Notes: generated by a model not told the origin, from the sequence alone. A stretch of DNA of 64,000 bases from Paramecium tetraurelia (GCF_000165425.1 NW_001799639.1:30702-94701); one strand, 5' to 3'; counted from the first letter of the stretch, positions 14,501-27,641 are shown. Translations and numbers: made by a program.

Positions 14501-17500
14501 AATATTACTGAAATTACTGTAATTTATTTATCAATTGTATTTAGTAAGCTTCCCCCTATTTTATTTCCACATAGGATAATGAAGTATTTACAAAAAAATG
14601 TTACTTACCTGCTTAAGATCCCAATATTAAAATTTAACCTAAATAATTAAGTCCTCAATATTGTTTGGATAAGAGTTGCAAGAATAATTTCTTGTATTAA
14701 TACTACGCTATATCTTGCGTTTAAAGGTGGTTTCTCACCGAAAATGTATTAAATTAAGCCAATATAAAATACTTAAACTAAGTTGGTGTTCAAAAATTTA
14801 TTATTCAACTAGATCTTCCTAACACTAAATTTGACTGCAATATTGGATTTGATATAGATGCCTAATTTCTTAGATAACAATTATTTTCTTTATAAGAAAC
14901 TAAACTCATTATTAATAACAATAATGGATATTTTAACCTGGGATTTGGAAATCTCTATTATTTTCTAAATTTTGATATGTTTGAGATTTTTAACTCAACT
15001 ATGGATTTTACTGACTTTTCATTAAACTTTGGAGATACTAAGTTGAAGCTTAAAATGAAGGATATTTTATTTATTGGAAGCAATATAGATTAAAGTTCTC
15101 TGTTTCTTAATTCAAATTAATTTAGTGAGGTAGAGTTAGTAAACATTACAATTAGGAATGTAGTGTTTTCTTCATATTCATTTATCCACTTAGATTCCTT
15201 ATAGTTTAGTAGTTAATTACGCATTCAAAGGCTATTAATCTAAAATTCAACATTTGTTAACTCCAATTTATTTTTGATGATAAACACGTAATTGTCTATT
15301 CAAATTTAAGAACCACAAATTGAAAACTGCACTCTAATTAATTCATCAATCATTAATTTATAATCGAATCTATTCTTCATTAAATATCAACAGTAGTTAT
15401 CAAGAATTGTCTATTAAAATACTAATCCTACTTATTATATTTTTTTGGGTTAGCCAAGCTGGAAATTGCAAACCTCTCTGTTTATGGGAATTCTTTATAA
15501 AATTCTACTTTTTTTATGAAAAATTATAATACTTCAATAATTGATGCCATAATTGTGGAAAACACCTTAAGCCAGTCAAGTTTAGTAATTATAAATGGAA
15601 AAAATGTTCCAGGTTATGTTTTATTTAGTATGGATTAACTTAAAATTGAAAACTTAATTTCAGAAAATTCAAACTTATTTCAAATATCGACCAACGCACT
15701 TTTTTTTAATTTGATTATTGAAATGACCAATTTAGCTATTTCTAATCTTTAAAGACAAGATAATCTCAATTATTAGAACTTTATATTTTACATCAGACAT
15801 TGTTTTCACTGTCATGTAAATTAAATTGAAATTAAAAATATCAACAATATTACAACGTTCTTTTTTCTTGAAAGCAATATCATTTTAATAGAAAATTTTA
15901 AATTTTACTAAGATGTTAAAAAGAATTAAGTACATTATTCCTAATTATGTAGATAATATTAGCTTTTATAAAAATAACTTATCTATATACAAGGGTTTAG
16001 TTAATTTAAATTATAGAATGGGGAAATAATTGACTCGTAATTAATCGATTCAAAAGTAATTGAAATTACATCAACTTTGTAAGATTAAATTAATAGTAAA
16101 GAAACTATTGAAATAAAAGATATATTTTTTAAAAGGAATATCATATAATAGAATTAATAGAGCATGCTATCGTTATTAGGAATATACTCAGAAAACAAGT
16201 AGTTAATAATCATCTAAAATTTGTCATTTGTTAACAATTTCTTCCATTAATATGAAGATGACCCAAATGAAAATTCGGCTGGTTTAATTAACATTCATTC
16301 TACTTAAGGTGAATTATAGTTATCGAATATATTTTGTCAGGAAAATGCTATTACAAACTCATCAACTTCCTTTATCTATATTATTTCAAAGTCCATCAGC
16401 CTTAAAAACTATATAATTAATAATCATAATATAATCAATTAATAATTATGGAGTGAATTCTACAAACTAGAGCTTGATCAGTAATATAATCAAGATCAAA
16501 TTAACCAAATCATATCATAGATTTATCCAATAAATGTTAAAGGTGGTGCTGCTAAAATAATTACTGAGCAATTAGTGTGTACAAATTCAACTTTTCAAAA
16601 TATTATGGCTCAAACTAGCTCAATCTTTGAAATTCGAACATTAGGTTTAGGTGTTGTCAAATTTAACAACATTTCTAGTAATCTAATATTTAATATTAAA
16701 AGAGACAGCAATGATAATTCTGGTTGTATTAACATTAATTCTTAAAACAGTAATCTAGATTTAGAATTAATCAATTCAAGCTTTAGAAATGTATAGAATG
16801 GAATGAGCACAGTAATATTAACTGTTAAACCATCACAAAGAAAAACCATTATATAACTTCGGCAAATATAAATTATAAATTGTTTTTCATTCTTAAACTA
16901 AATCTTTTAAATAGAATTTTCAACTTACAACAATTAAAAATTAAATTAATTATCAATTATAAACATGACTGTTATCTTTGATGAAGAAGAATGGATTATT
17001 TATTTATCAAAATTTTAAGAGCTAAGTCAAACTGATATTGCATAAATTACTGATGATAATTCAATATTTAATATAGTTGGAGGTTAGATTTAAATCGATC
17101 ATTTTTTTATACAAGGTATTATCATATCACCAATTTTTAAAATACTAAACGCCTTGAAATTAAAAATAAGGTATTGTTATATAAATGATCTGTAATCCTT
17201 CTATCCTTAATAACTTATTATTATAAATTAATAATCAAATTCTACGGTTTTAATGGAAAAAATAGAAATTTAAAGATATTCAATCTACCAATTAAACATG
17301 GAATAATATTAAATTTAAAAGTCCCCGTTGTTTAGAGTCGTAGGATGTTAGCTCTAATAATTGTCTTAATTAACTTATTTAAATTCTAAAGTAATTATAA
17401 ATGAAAACATTAAATAATTGACAAAGTCAACCTAAAAAATGAGTTATTCGCTTATTAAAGTTGTAAGCTCAAATAGTTAATCGAAATTAATATTTAATTA

Positions 17501-20337
17501 AGTGAAAGTACATTAAAACAATTGTTTAAATTGCACTTAGGGAGTGTTTTATTTTAGTCTTTCTGACTTTAAGCTTGTTAGAATTGATGAGTTTTAGTGT
17601 TATCAAAATGAAGTTCAAGAATATGGATGCTTATATCTAAAAGCAGATAAATAGAATAGTAGTTAATTGGCAGTGATATAGAATTCTGTATTCATTAGAA
17701 ACAACGGAAGTTAAGGGAGTGGAATATAGGTTGAGAATATTAAGCTTGTAATAAGATATTGTAAAATACTTGAAAATTATGCACTCAAAACAGGAGGAGG
17801 AATGCAATTAGATATCAATGACAACGAATTCCATATTTAATAATCCATCTTCATGTTGAATAAGGCTAAAGCTGGAGGTGGTAACTTTTTACAATAATAA
17901 AATAATTTAAATGCAGAAAATTTTTTAAATTCTTTTTTGCTTTTTAATTATGCAGAAGTATATGCAAATAATCTAGTTGAAGCTCCAACCCATTTAAGTA
18001 TTTAAATTAATCAAATGGAAATCCCATCAGTATAATAATATTTAGGAGATAAACCCATTTCAGCTTCAGTAATAAAACCGTATAATATTGTTGAATAAGG
18101 TTCAGTATTAAGGGCCAAACAGCTAATGATTCCTAGCGATTAGTAGATCAAGAATTATAAGATCTACATTCCAAAATTCTCAATATTTAGGAGCTATATT
18201 TAAATAATATCTATACATTTTAACAATCGATTTAATGAAAAAATGGAGAATTTATATAATTCTTCTTGCTTAATAGAGGCAACAATAACATTTGAAAACA
18301 AAAGCGTAGCCTCTAATGAGAGAACAGTCTAAAGCCTTTTTTATGATAATGATGTTAAAGTTATTGATTTAAGTTCACTCTCCTTCAAGTTTGATCCTTA
18401 TTTTCAAGATAATAAAATTTTATCAATTTAATTAAATTGTAAGGCTGATAATGACGAATAACCATTGCAATACATCATTTATGCTAAAACATTAAAATGT
18501 TAATAAGGAGAATTTTATGTTGATAAGGGTTGTTAGGTTTGCTAATCTAGTTAAGGATTTTACTCTGTAACATACAATGCTACTAAATGTTCAATTTTTG
18601 ACAAAGAAAAATTTGAAAATATTACATCAAATAAAATCAATCTTTTGGAGGGATTTTGGAGACCTAATTATCTTTCTGATTAAGCAGAAAAATGTATAAA
18701 AACAATAAGTTTTGTACTGGTGGTTGGGATGTTGGAAATAATCTATGTCTTGAAGGTCATTTAGGAGGCTTATGTGAAGAATGTGATAATTTTGATGTTA
18801 GAGGAGATGGGATGTTTTATAGAAACTTATAGAATGCTCAATGTTTTGGATGTTAAAGAATGTAAGACAGTATTATACCATTTTTATTAACTTCCATATG
18901 GTAAAAATATATATATATTTTTGTAGGGCTATAATCTCTATTTTAATAACTTTAAGAAGTATTGAAAAATCAAATAGGTTATTCTCATCCCTAAAAATTA
19001 GATAAAGATTTAGTAAAATTATTTTTAAGTTAGATTAAGGTAATTTATACTAATTATTAAAGATCATGAAAGTATTCTTATCAAAATGTTGTTGAACTAC
19101 TTGTGGATATTTTCGGTAATATTCACTTTCAACACTAATTTTTCATTTTCGTTAAATTTTATTGAATTGACAAGCAATTCTTCATATTTTATGGCGAATA
19201 ATTTAGATTGCTATCTATCTTCAATGCAAAACGTTGAGATTATCTATATCAGAATTATCACCATGTTGATTTTGATAGCCATCCAACTATTAATTATTTG
19301 GATTGGGTTTAGTTGTTATTCTTTATGTAAAAATTGGATTTTTAACAAAAGTATTATTTCAAATACAGTGTTATATTTATATGTATCAAATTATGCTGCC
19401 TTAGTCAAATAGTAAATTATTTAATAATCATAGATTTTGTTCAATCATTTCAAAAAGAGACATTTCAAATATTTCCTATGTTTAAGGAGACGTTTCCCTT
19501 ATTTATGGAACCGAAACTCATATATAATGGATGATGATGTTTGCAATTCCAGGTCTCGGAGTTATTGGGATCTTAATTCCCTTTTCTCTATTTTTTTTAA
19601 TGTATGTTAATAGGGATCAATTAGATTAAATTAAGTTAAGAAGGCATATTTGTTATCTATTTAACGAATATAATTCAGAAAGCTATTATTGGGAATAAAT
19701 TAAACTATCAAAAAAAATAATCATCATCATTATCTTGACATATTTTGAAAATAATGTATTATTAACAGCCTCTCTGCTTGGGTTATGCTTGCTTTTCTAC
19801 TAACTCTTAGCAGTAAAATAGAAGCCATATATTATTCAAAGTTTGAACTTTTTAGACATACAAACTGGATAAATTTGTTCGATCTCCATATTTATTAGCG
19901 CAGCAAAATATGTATCAGAAAAGGAAAATGTTACGCCCTTATCAGTTCTACTTCAAATTTTTATAATTATTCTATGCATCAGATTATGTTATCCATTTAT
20001 TATCAATATTTTTAGAGTCTATTTTAAGAAATACAAACTAGCTTCAATAGATTTATTACACAGTATACTTAGATCAATAAAATCAGATTTTTTTCTTACT
20101 AGATATTTGAATAATCAATTAAGAAAGTTAAATTATCAAGAGCAGCGTCGAAGAGCTAATTTTTCTAAATTAAGATGCCATTTAATATAAATATCAAAGC
20201 TTTAAATAGGACATCAAAAGTACTGATTATTAATAAGTAGGCATATGATTACTATGATGACCTCATAATCAACAGTGAGATATCGTTAAACTGTAACAAT
20301 AACCGATGCAGATATGAATAAACTGGTAAGTCCTTGA
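11533..20337 (+). CDS. Giant Cys-rich, beta-helix-like membrane protein (ciliate surface protein family), contains assembly gap
   Basis: Starts at ATG 11533 with a signal peptide (MKIVLILSFFLKTVLTD); the stop is TGA 20335-20337. The frame enters the gap at 12205-12354 and an open frame resumes directly after it, so I treat both sides as one gene. After the gap come furin-like Cys repeats (13.0-14.7 kb) and a very long stretch of irregular repeats rich in Asn, Ile and Ser, like right-handed beta-helix proteins (14.8-18.5 kb). A conserved CTGGW...GLCEECD block follows near 18.7 kb, then a C-terminal region of several membrane helices (19.0-20.1 kb). Introns include ones near 13213-13238, 18901-18926, 19412-19433 and 20220-20240. 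Two single-base frame breaks lie in homopolymers: T7 at 15440-15446 and an A run near 18699-18702. Location is probably the cell surface or secretory pathway; function is unknown. Confidence 0.7.
12205..12354. other. Assembly gap (150 N)
   Basis: A run of 150 undetermined bases inside the giant surface protein gene. The round length suggests a placeholder, so the real gap size is unknown, and so is the number of residues between the N-terminal part and the Cys-rich part. Confidence 0.99.
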
Positions 20338-21550
20338 ACTGGGAGGATAATTCTTTTCAGAATGAATTTATAAAATATAATTATCAATTTAATTTGATAA
20401 AAAAAAATAATTTCAAAAAGTAATCATTAGTTTCATTATTTGTTTTACAAAAATTTTAAATTGAGATCCTCCTTTTCAATCTTCTATAATTTATCAAATA
20501 TTAATAAACAATTTGATAATGCTGAGTATTTAAACATACTGTATAAATATCATCGATTTTATAATTTCTTTCATAATATTTCACAACTTATTTCATCAAT
20601 TTTTAATAATCATTAGAAGTATTATCAAATTAATAATTAAGTCTTACATTGTAAAATTTAGCAAGCAAATTTTTATTATATAAAAATGCAAATTATTTTA
20701 TTTGCAATTCATCCAATTACATATCACTTATTCTAATAAAACGATTTCCGATTGAATCAATTGAATTATAGAATTCTGAATTTTTCTGGTTTATTTGAGC
20801 AAATTTGGGTAAATTAAAACAATAATCTATTTTGGGTTTTAACTATTTCCTTACCATAAAACTAAACTATATCCAAAATTATTTCAGTGCTATTTTTCGA
20901 AATTCTAAGAAATATCATTTTACTAATATTCCCGAAGAACACAAACCAACTTTTATTATGATTTTTCATTATTTAACTCTTAACTACCTGTAGGTAGTTG
21001 AATATCATTTGATGATAACATTGCATGATTAAATTTAAAGTAATATTGATATATATTTAGGTAAAGTAATTAAGATAATTGATAATAATATAATGAGCAG
21101 AATTCTTAAAATTCATTATAAATATTTTGGTATAATGTTTTAGGAAATTATTTTAGAAATTTTAAAATAAAAAATCAAATAATGTAAAAATGTTTGTAAA
21201 GATATATTCTTTAGGATTAATCTTATTAAAATTATATTTGAATTACAACTTTTATGCATTCACTTATTAGGATTATGTCTGTCTAATAATCCGAAATCTG
21301 CAATTATTGATAAGGAATTCTATCTGAATGTAGGATGTAAGTATTTTTAGATTAATGAATTTTAAATAATTATGTAAGTTTGAATTATTTATAATTAATA
21401 GAAAGTAATAATTTTAGATTGCCATGATAAATAGTAAATTAGGAGGATAAAGTATTGGAACTAGCAAGAAGCAAAACTGAAAACGAAGTATATATAGTGT
21501 TAAGAAATAATTGTTTACTTAAGAATAATGAAAGTAAACCATAAGAGTTA
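20338..21550. other. Intergenic region with a short hairpin and a possible small relic
   Basis: About 1.2 kb, AT-rich. An 8-bp inverted repeat (AACTACCT / AGGTAGTT, 2-base loop) sits at 20982-20999. A short frame from ATG 21191 encodes a signal-peptide-like start (MFVKIYSLGLILLKLYL) and stops after about 45 codons. A neighbouring frame continues with Cys-containing protein-like sequence to about 21380, so this may be a broken small secreted-protein gene. I have little confidence in it. Confidence 0.3.
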
Positions 21551-21911
21551 TCAATCCAAAATTTTAAATTCGGTTTTTCCAAGTGAAATTTTGCATTAGG
21601 GGCACGAGTGTAAAGCATCCTTGCAGTCGTCAATTATGCAAGGAAGACAAGAAACACAAACCAGACCAAATGAACACAACAAAAGTAAACAAGAAGCAAC
21701 GTAGGTTTGAGACCCAGGTTTGCGCACAACAACAGTATCAACCTTAATTACTGGCTTTATTTACCTTTTTCTTACATTATGGACATTAAACTTTTACCGA
21801 TTTAACATGGCCATCTCCACTAACTTAAGTTGATGAAACCAATTTTATTTATTCTAAAGTGAAAGGTGTTAGCTTATTTTTTTGAGGTTCGATTGCTTGA
21901 TTAGGTATCAT
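21551..21911 (-). CDS. LITAF-domain membrane-associated zinc protein
   Basis: A small gene of 112 residues with one 22-base intron at 21743-21764; the start ATG is at 21909-21911 and the stop at 21551-21553. The protein has an N-terminal CPQC pair (about residues 43-46), a hydrophobic insert (ASCLLLLCSFGLVCVSCLP) and a second cluster ending CKDALHSCPQC followed by Leu-Gly. This is the layout of the LITAF/SIMPLE domain, in which the two Cys pairs bind one zinc and the hydrophobic part dips into the cytosolic face of endosomal or lysosomal membranes. The domain is complete and the length is usual for protist members. It lies head-to-head with CFAP52, 337 bases apart. I expect a role in endosomal membrane traffic, inferred from the family only. 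Confidence 0.85.
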
Positions 21912-22248
21912 GATTTAGTTCTAGCTTCTATCATCTGTTTATTAAATTTTATATTAGTCTGCGTGACTTTAGATGTGAATGAAGATCTCATCCCCATCGC
22001 TTTGTTACATTTTCTTATTTTCTTCTGTGTTCATAATAATTAAATACTATAAATTATGAGTTTAATTAATCTGCCTGGGAAATTAACAATGTTTTTTTTA
22101 TTATTTCAGAGAGAAAATAGATTTAGAGTTTTGAAAATTGATGATTTTGAAATTATATGTATATATGAAAGAACTTTTCATATTTATATATGAAAAACGT
22201 TGTTTTAATTTTAAGTAATAAAATATATTTGAAAATAAATAAAAAATA
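21912..22248. promoter_or_regulatory. Divergent upstream region of LITAF-like gene and CFAP52
   Basis: 337 bases between two genes transcribed away from each other, so it presumably carries both promoters. It is AT-rich and contains a repeated ATATATGAAA-type stretch near 22157-22195. No specific binding site was recognised. Confidence 0.4.
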
Positions 22249-24397
22249 ATGCAATCAGAACTTGAGATTCAGGCAGTGATAGGGTTCACAGGTATATAAA
22301 ATGTTTATAATCAAAGGAAAAATAATTTAGGGGCTAGTTTTGCATCCAGATAACGAAGTATGATTTAATATATTAACTCAAAGCATGTTATTTATCCATT
22401 AGGCTCAACCATCGTAGTTAGACATATAATTACTAGACAATAAACATTTTTAAGGTATGGAAAAGTGTTATATTAAATTAGAGGACATGATAATTAGATC
22501 TCTGTGATAACAGTTTCTCGAACTGGAGATTATGTTGCATCTGGATAAAAAACTTATATGGGATTCTAAGCAGACATTATAATATGGGATTTCAAAGATA
22601 GAAGCATGATTCATAGATTGAAATTACATAAAGTGCTGATTTAATCACTCAGCTTTTCTTATAATGAATTATACTTGGCATCATTGGGAGGAATTGATGA
22701 TAAAAACATGTTGATTGTCTGGGATATCAAGGCTGGAAAGGCATTGTATGGAACTCCAAATCGTGATCCAGTCAATTAAGTCTAATTTTACAACTAATCC
22801 GATGAAAAAATGATAGCAGTTTTGAATACTGGAGTTTAGATCCTAACAATAGACAGATAAAATAAAAAGGTACTATGGAATATAATTTAAAGATTCAATC
22901 CGTCGACGTGAGTTTTGGTAATGTCAAGAGAACCTTTACTTGTGTTGCAATAGATAAAAACGATAAATTTTGTTATTGCGGAACAAAAACTGGAGATGTC
23001 TTTGAGATTTAAATGGATATGGCCATTTATAAGAGATTGGCCCCAGTCAAGAAGTTGTTTTCTTAAGGAGTTAATTGCTTGGGTTTATTACAGAATGGCG
23101 ACATAATAGTTGGAGCTGGAGATGGTATGATAGCCAAAGTGTCATTTCAAACAATGCAAATAGTGGCAAGCAGTGAATTGCTCGGAGGAGTGACATCTAT
23201 TTCCTTCACAAATGATTAGACTCATTTTTTCGCAGGAACACTTCAAAGCAATATTTATTGGTTGGACACAGAAAAATTGATACCAGAATTAAGAAATACC
23301 TGCCATTACGAAAGAATTAATGATGTTGCTTTCCCTCATAATTATTCAGACGTATTTGCCACAAGTTCTTTGAATGATATCAGAGTTTGGAATGCTAAGA
23401 ATAGACAAGAGTTACTTAGAATTTAAGTGCCAAATCTTGAGTGCTGGGCTGTTGCTTTTATGAATGACGGTAAAAGTATTGTTAGTGGTTGGAGTGATGG
23501 AAAGATCAGAGCCTTTTTACCACAATCAGGTAGATTGCTCTATGTAATTAATGATGCACACATCCATGGCTGTACATCATTGACTTGTACATCGGATTGC
23601 TAAAGAATCATTTCAGGAGGGTCTGAAGGAGAAGTAAGAGTATGGGAAATTGGAAAATAAACTTAAGTTATGAAATCTTCCATGAAAGAACATAGAGGAA
23701 GAGTATGGTCCATTTAAGTCAGAAGAAACAATGAGCAAGCAGTTAGTGCAAGTGCAGATGGGTCTTGTATTATTTGGGACCTTAAATCATTCACCAGAGT
23801 CATGTGTTTGTTTGAAAGTACTTTATTCAAAATGGTTTTGTATCATCCAGAAGAGAGTTAGTTATTGACTACAGGAAGTGATAGAAAAGTATCTAATCAT
23901 TTTATAAAAGATCACTTATTGGGAAACCTTCGATGGATAAGCTATCAGGATGTTAGATGGATCTGAGGAAGGAGAAGTTAATGCTTTGGCAATTACTAAA
24001 GAAGGAGAGCATTTTGTATCAGGAGGAGAAGACAAGGAAGTCAAATTATGGGGATATGATGAAGGAATCTGCTATTTTAAAGGTCAAGGCCATTCAGGTA
24101 CTATAACACGAGTAATTATCTATTTTAAATTAGATTACTATAAGTCCTGATTAGAAGACTATTATATCAGTTGGGGCAGAAGGAGCCATCTTTATTTGGA
24201 AGATGCCTGAATCTGTTATTAATTCTAAAGCATAATAAGAATTACCTACTGTTTAAAGTGTAAAAAAACAAAATGATATTCAATAATAATCTTAATAATA
24301 ACAATTATAATAATCAGTGGCTAAAGATGCTTAATCATAAAAATCAAATCAAAATGCTAAATCAGTCAAATCAGGAACAAAATCATCAAAAAAATGA
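22249..24397 (+). CDS. CFAP52: CFAP52 (WDR16), ciliary WD40 protein
   Basis: The protein matches CFAP52 along its whole length: IYPLGSTIVVRHI, ASGQKTYMGFQADIIIWD, SLGGIDDKNMLIVWD, VAFMNDGKSIVSGWSDGKIR, SGGSEGEVRVW, SASADGSCIIWDL, YHPEESQLLTTGSDRK and GHSGTITRI all correspond to human residues. Six introns (about 22292-22316, 22358-22383, 22455-22481, 22870-22892, 23889-23910 and 24112-24133) leave exactly 668 codons. It has about 11-12 WD repeats in two propellers and a Gln/Lys-rich tail of ~50 residues not found in the human protein. CFAP52 is an inner-junction protein of ciliary doublet microtubules, so in this organism it should act in the thousands of motile cilia. The start ATG at 22249 gives an N-terminus that aligns with the family. 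Its 3' end converges with the next gene, 113 bases away. Confidence 0.95.
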
Positions 24398-24510
24398 TAG
24401 AATTTCATTTACATTCATAATAAAGGATTTAAAATATATATTTTTTCTATTTGTTAGTCTAATTAAATTAAAAAAAAATTCTATTATGCATATTAAATTT
24501 TTTTATATAA

Positions 24511-27359
24511 TCATTTTTTAGCCTATCCAAATTAACTACCAACATTTTTATTACTTTCCAACAAACTACCAACGTGTGGATTACTTTCCAACAAACTACC
24601 CTTATTGATATCACTTATTTTTATATTATCGGAGTCACCCTTTTTAATATCGGATTTTTTAACTGAATTTAATAAATTTTAGTTGACATAAGAATTCTAT
24701 TATGGCTAGAATTGGTATTATTACTATTACTATTATTACTATTATTATTATTTTTCATTCTAATTTTATTATACCTTTTATTGATTAATTTCTTATGTCA
24801 ATCTAAGTTAATTTTATTATTATTCTTATAAATGAATTTAAATTTATTTCATAATGACTGTGTCTGTTAACTTGCTGATTTAACTGAAATCAATCTAATT
24901 TAAATTATACTTTTTTAATATTTCGTCTTTAAGTGATAATTTTATTGTATTTGTTAAATTGACATAATCTTTATCATTCATAAGTTGAGTTTACATCATC
25001 AATTACTGCTATTTTTTGCTTTCAGTTGTCTCTGCCACTAATCTTCTTGTCATTTCAAAAAGTTAGGTATTTGCTTATTAGTGTATTTTATTATCTAAGA
25101 TTTGAGGAATGCCATCAAGTAACTTCCCTTCCCAAATTTAGTTTTCACTTTTTGGAATAGATGAACTGTAACAAAGGTATTAAGTAAACTAAAAAAAGCC
25201 AATAATAATATCAACTATTGCCAAATATCCAAAGAGTCCAATCAAAATATAACCACAATAATTGTAGTAAGACTCAATAGCAATGAAAGTGTAAAAGAGA
25301 ATAAAATTCAACAACAGTTGTGAACCTAGTTTTCTTTTCTCATTACTCCTCTACCTAGCTGATGTTATCTATCTAGGTAGTTAGAAGAACTGCCAAAAAT
25401 ATGATATCATAGAAAATCTAACAAAAAGCCAAACTATTCCCAATCTTTTTGTAATTAACTGATACAAAAACGTAATAAACGCCATAATCCATAAAGCGAT
25501 TTCAAATTCTGATTATTCGTTTATAATTTTTCTTCCATGGACCAGTATCAAATTTGCGTAAATAAATAGTACTACTCCAAAATCTAAATAATTTTAAGTT
25601 TCAATTATGTAGCCCATGTATAAACTTATGTATTTCAATTAAGGAAATTTATACAAATAAAAAAGTTCATTTTCTTTCATCTATTCCTTCTTTATTTCCT
25701 TAGTTCCCTTTTCAATATATTCATCCTCTTGGATTTCAAAATTAATTATATTGTATTCATTCTATTCTTACATAAGCATAATATCAATATTAGAGGAATT
25801 TACTGTTTTAAAACTAAATTCCTGTTTTTCATTCTTTTAACCCATCAAGGCAACTTCTTATTAATAACCTTTCTCAATGATTTTGTCATTAAAATGATAG
25901 AGCTGGGTTAGTAGGAGGAATAACAAAATGTTAATGGAATAGAGAATCGGCAATGCAACAGCTAAAGCAGTATATCCAACGGATTCATCAAGCAAGTTAT
26001 AAATTAATTGATACGGACATTAAAATGAAAAGAAAAGACCTAATTCAATTGAAGCATATAATTACATATTGAAATCGCAAAGTAATTATGGAAAACTTAG
26101 ATTTTTGCAATAAACCATTGGAACACATTTCTAAATAAATGGAATCTGCATTTCCTCAGTTAATCATTGATATTCCTTTTGTATTGGCAAAATTAATTGA
26201 ATACATTCTCAAATTAGTTTTCATTAAATTTTTATTCAACAATGCATTATGTAATAAATTTTAATTCTTTACCTGAATGTTCATTCATAAGTCTAGGTAA
26301 TATTGAATTATATCCTAAAGCCCATGAATTATCGATCTATTCATTATCAAGCATACGTATATAATCATCAACTGTAGGTTCTATTCGCTCCCATTAATAA
26401 ATGCAAGAAAGGGGATTATGAAATTATTTAATTTTAAACATGGAGTCTATTTTAAAAGCGATGTCTGCAAAATTTCCTTATGAAGTGTTCCAAAATCTCC
26501 CTTTATAACTTAATTTTTTAAAACATTAAATTCCAAAATATTTAGGTTCCTTTGCCAAAATTTCAAACAACTATATGATATTTATTTCTTGACTAAAAAT
26601 TTCGTTACTAGATGCAATCGCAACAAACTTTGGTTAAATCAATTTTAGAATCCCTTAATAAACCCACTTAATCAGATCTAATTTGTTTAGTTCTCTTGCG
26701 AAAACAAAATAATAGCCTATTTAACCTTTAATTTAAAAATAGATGCAATGATGGGTCGATGTCATAAACTTTTAATGAAAAGGAAGGTATTTTGTTTAAT
26801 AAAAATTTAGAAAAAAGTCCTCTTTGGACCTCATTAGTTTCTTAAATGCAGATTTACCATTTATTAATACGATTGGTTTTACTTTGTATTGATTGTTATA
26901 TACCTCCATCTGATGATTTAAACTTTCAAAATCTTCATTTTAATAAATTAGTATCGCAACATTTGATCCAGGTAATAAACTACTCTATTCTTGTTTTGGC
27001 TATATTATCTTAGTGCAAAATTCTTTTTAAAAGCCATATTAACCTGCATTAGGTTAGAGAGATTTCGGACCAAAAATATCGGTAGGTAAAACATCTTCTA
27101 TGTTTTTTTATATTTTTTGTGTTATTCTTTGTGTATTTTCTAGTGGTTGTTAAACAAAATCGATATATTTTTTCATATATTCTATTTTTTTCTAGAGCTG
27201 AAGCTATTGAGTTTGCGATATAAATTGGAGGATTCCAAACTTATCAAGTGATAGTGGGAAAGCATGATATTATTTACTTTTTTAATCTTCTAATTCTATT
27301 TGAAAAGGAATGTCATCTTTCTCATCAAATATTATTGTACAGTCTATTTCTATAAACAT
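24511..27359 (-). CDS. Chitin-synthase-like multi-pass glycosyltransferase (catalytic motifs eroded)
   Basis: Start ATG 27357-27359, stop TGA 24511-24513. The N-terminal 450 residues follow the order of GT2 chitin synthases: a VAILIYQNED segment, a stretch like KLNSH.WF..FC..I.PKY (here NKLDLIKWVYQGILKLIQPK), and an NPLSCIYQWERI segment matching the family's LPGAFS.YR.... The family Asp-Val-Gly-Thr is replaced by ASSN and the Gln-Arg-Arg-Arg-Trp box is not recognisable (the equivalent stretch reads CDFNMQ). Several membrane helices follow, then a poly-Gln tract and a short repeat at the very C-terminus. The frame changes near 26160-26215, either through an unusual 50-base intron (GTATTC...CTGAG) or an indel. 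Either a pseudoenzyme or a gene starting to decay. Family assignment is inferred by eye. Confidence 0.5.
24541..24600 (-). repeat. 30-bp tandem duplication coding GSLLESN repeats
   Basis: Two adjacent 30-base units (24541-24570 and 24571-24600) share an identical 20-base core. On the minus strand they encode GSLLESNPHV and GSLLESNKNV near the C-terminus of the chitin-synthase-like protein. A partial third copy (Val-Gly-Ser) follows. In-frame decamer expansion is the simplest explanation. Confidence 0.9.
24716..24760 (-). repeat. Poly-Gln tract encoded by reassigned stop codons
   Basis: A trinucleotide run (TTA/CTA on the plus strand) which on the minus strand reads as consecutive TAA and TAG codons, giving about 12 Gln in the C-terminal tail of the chitin-synthase-like protein. 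Under the standard code this would be a wall of stops, so it directly illustrates the TAA/TAG = Gln code. Confidence 0.85.
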
Positions 27360-27641
27360 AATTATTAAATTTAATATTTATTATTGATCTATTAAATATT
27401 AGCTAGAAGAGAGAATTGAGCTTTTCTATCTAATAAATCACTTGTTTTATTTAAATTTAAAAACACCATAGATTAGCTATTACATAAAGAGTTATCTTAG
27501 GACCTATATAGATGTTTACATAATTGTATTATATAACTTTCAAGAAGATTTTCTTCATAATTGAGATTTATATTTTATATATAAATATATTTAATAATTA
27601 TGTGTGTAATTTTAAAATAATGATATATTAATAATAAAATA
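27360..27641. promoter_or_regulatory. Divergent upstream region (chitin-synthase-like / nucleoside hydrolase)
   Basis: 282 AT-rich bases between two genes transcribed in opposite directions. It presumably contains both promoters; no motif was recognised. Confidence 0.35.

Noticed and set aside
21880..21895. GGTTCGAT-like string suggestive of a tRNA T-arm
   Set aside because: It lies in the coding part of the LITAF-like gene and no acceptor or anticodon stem surrounds it.
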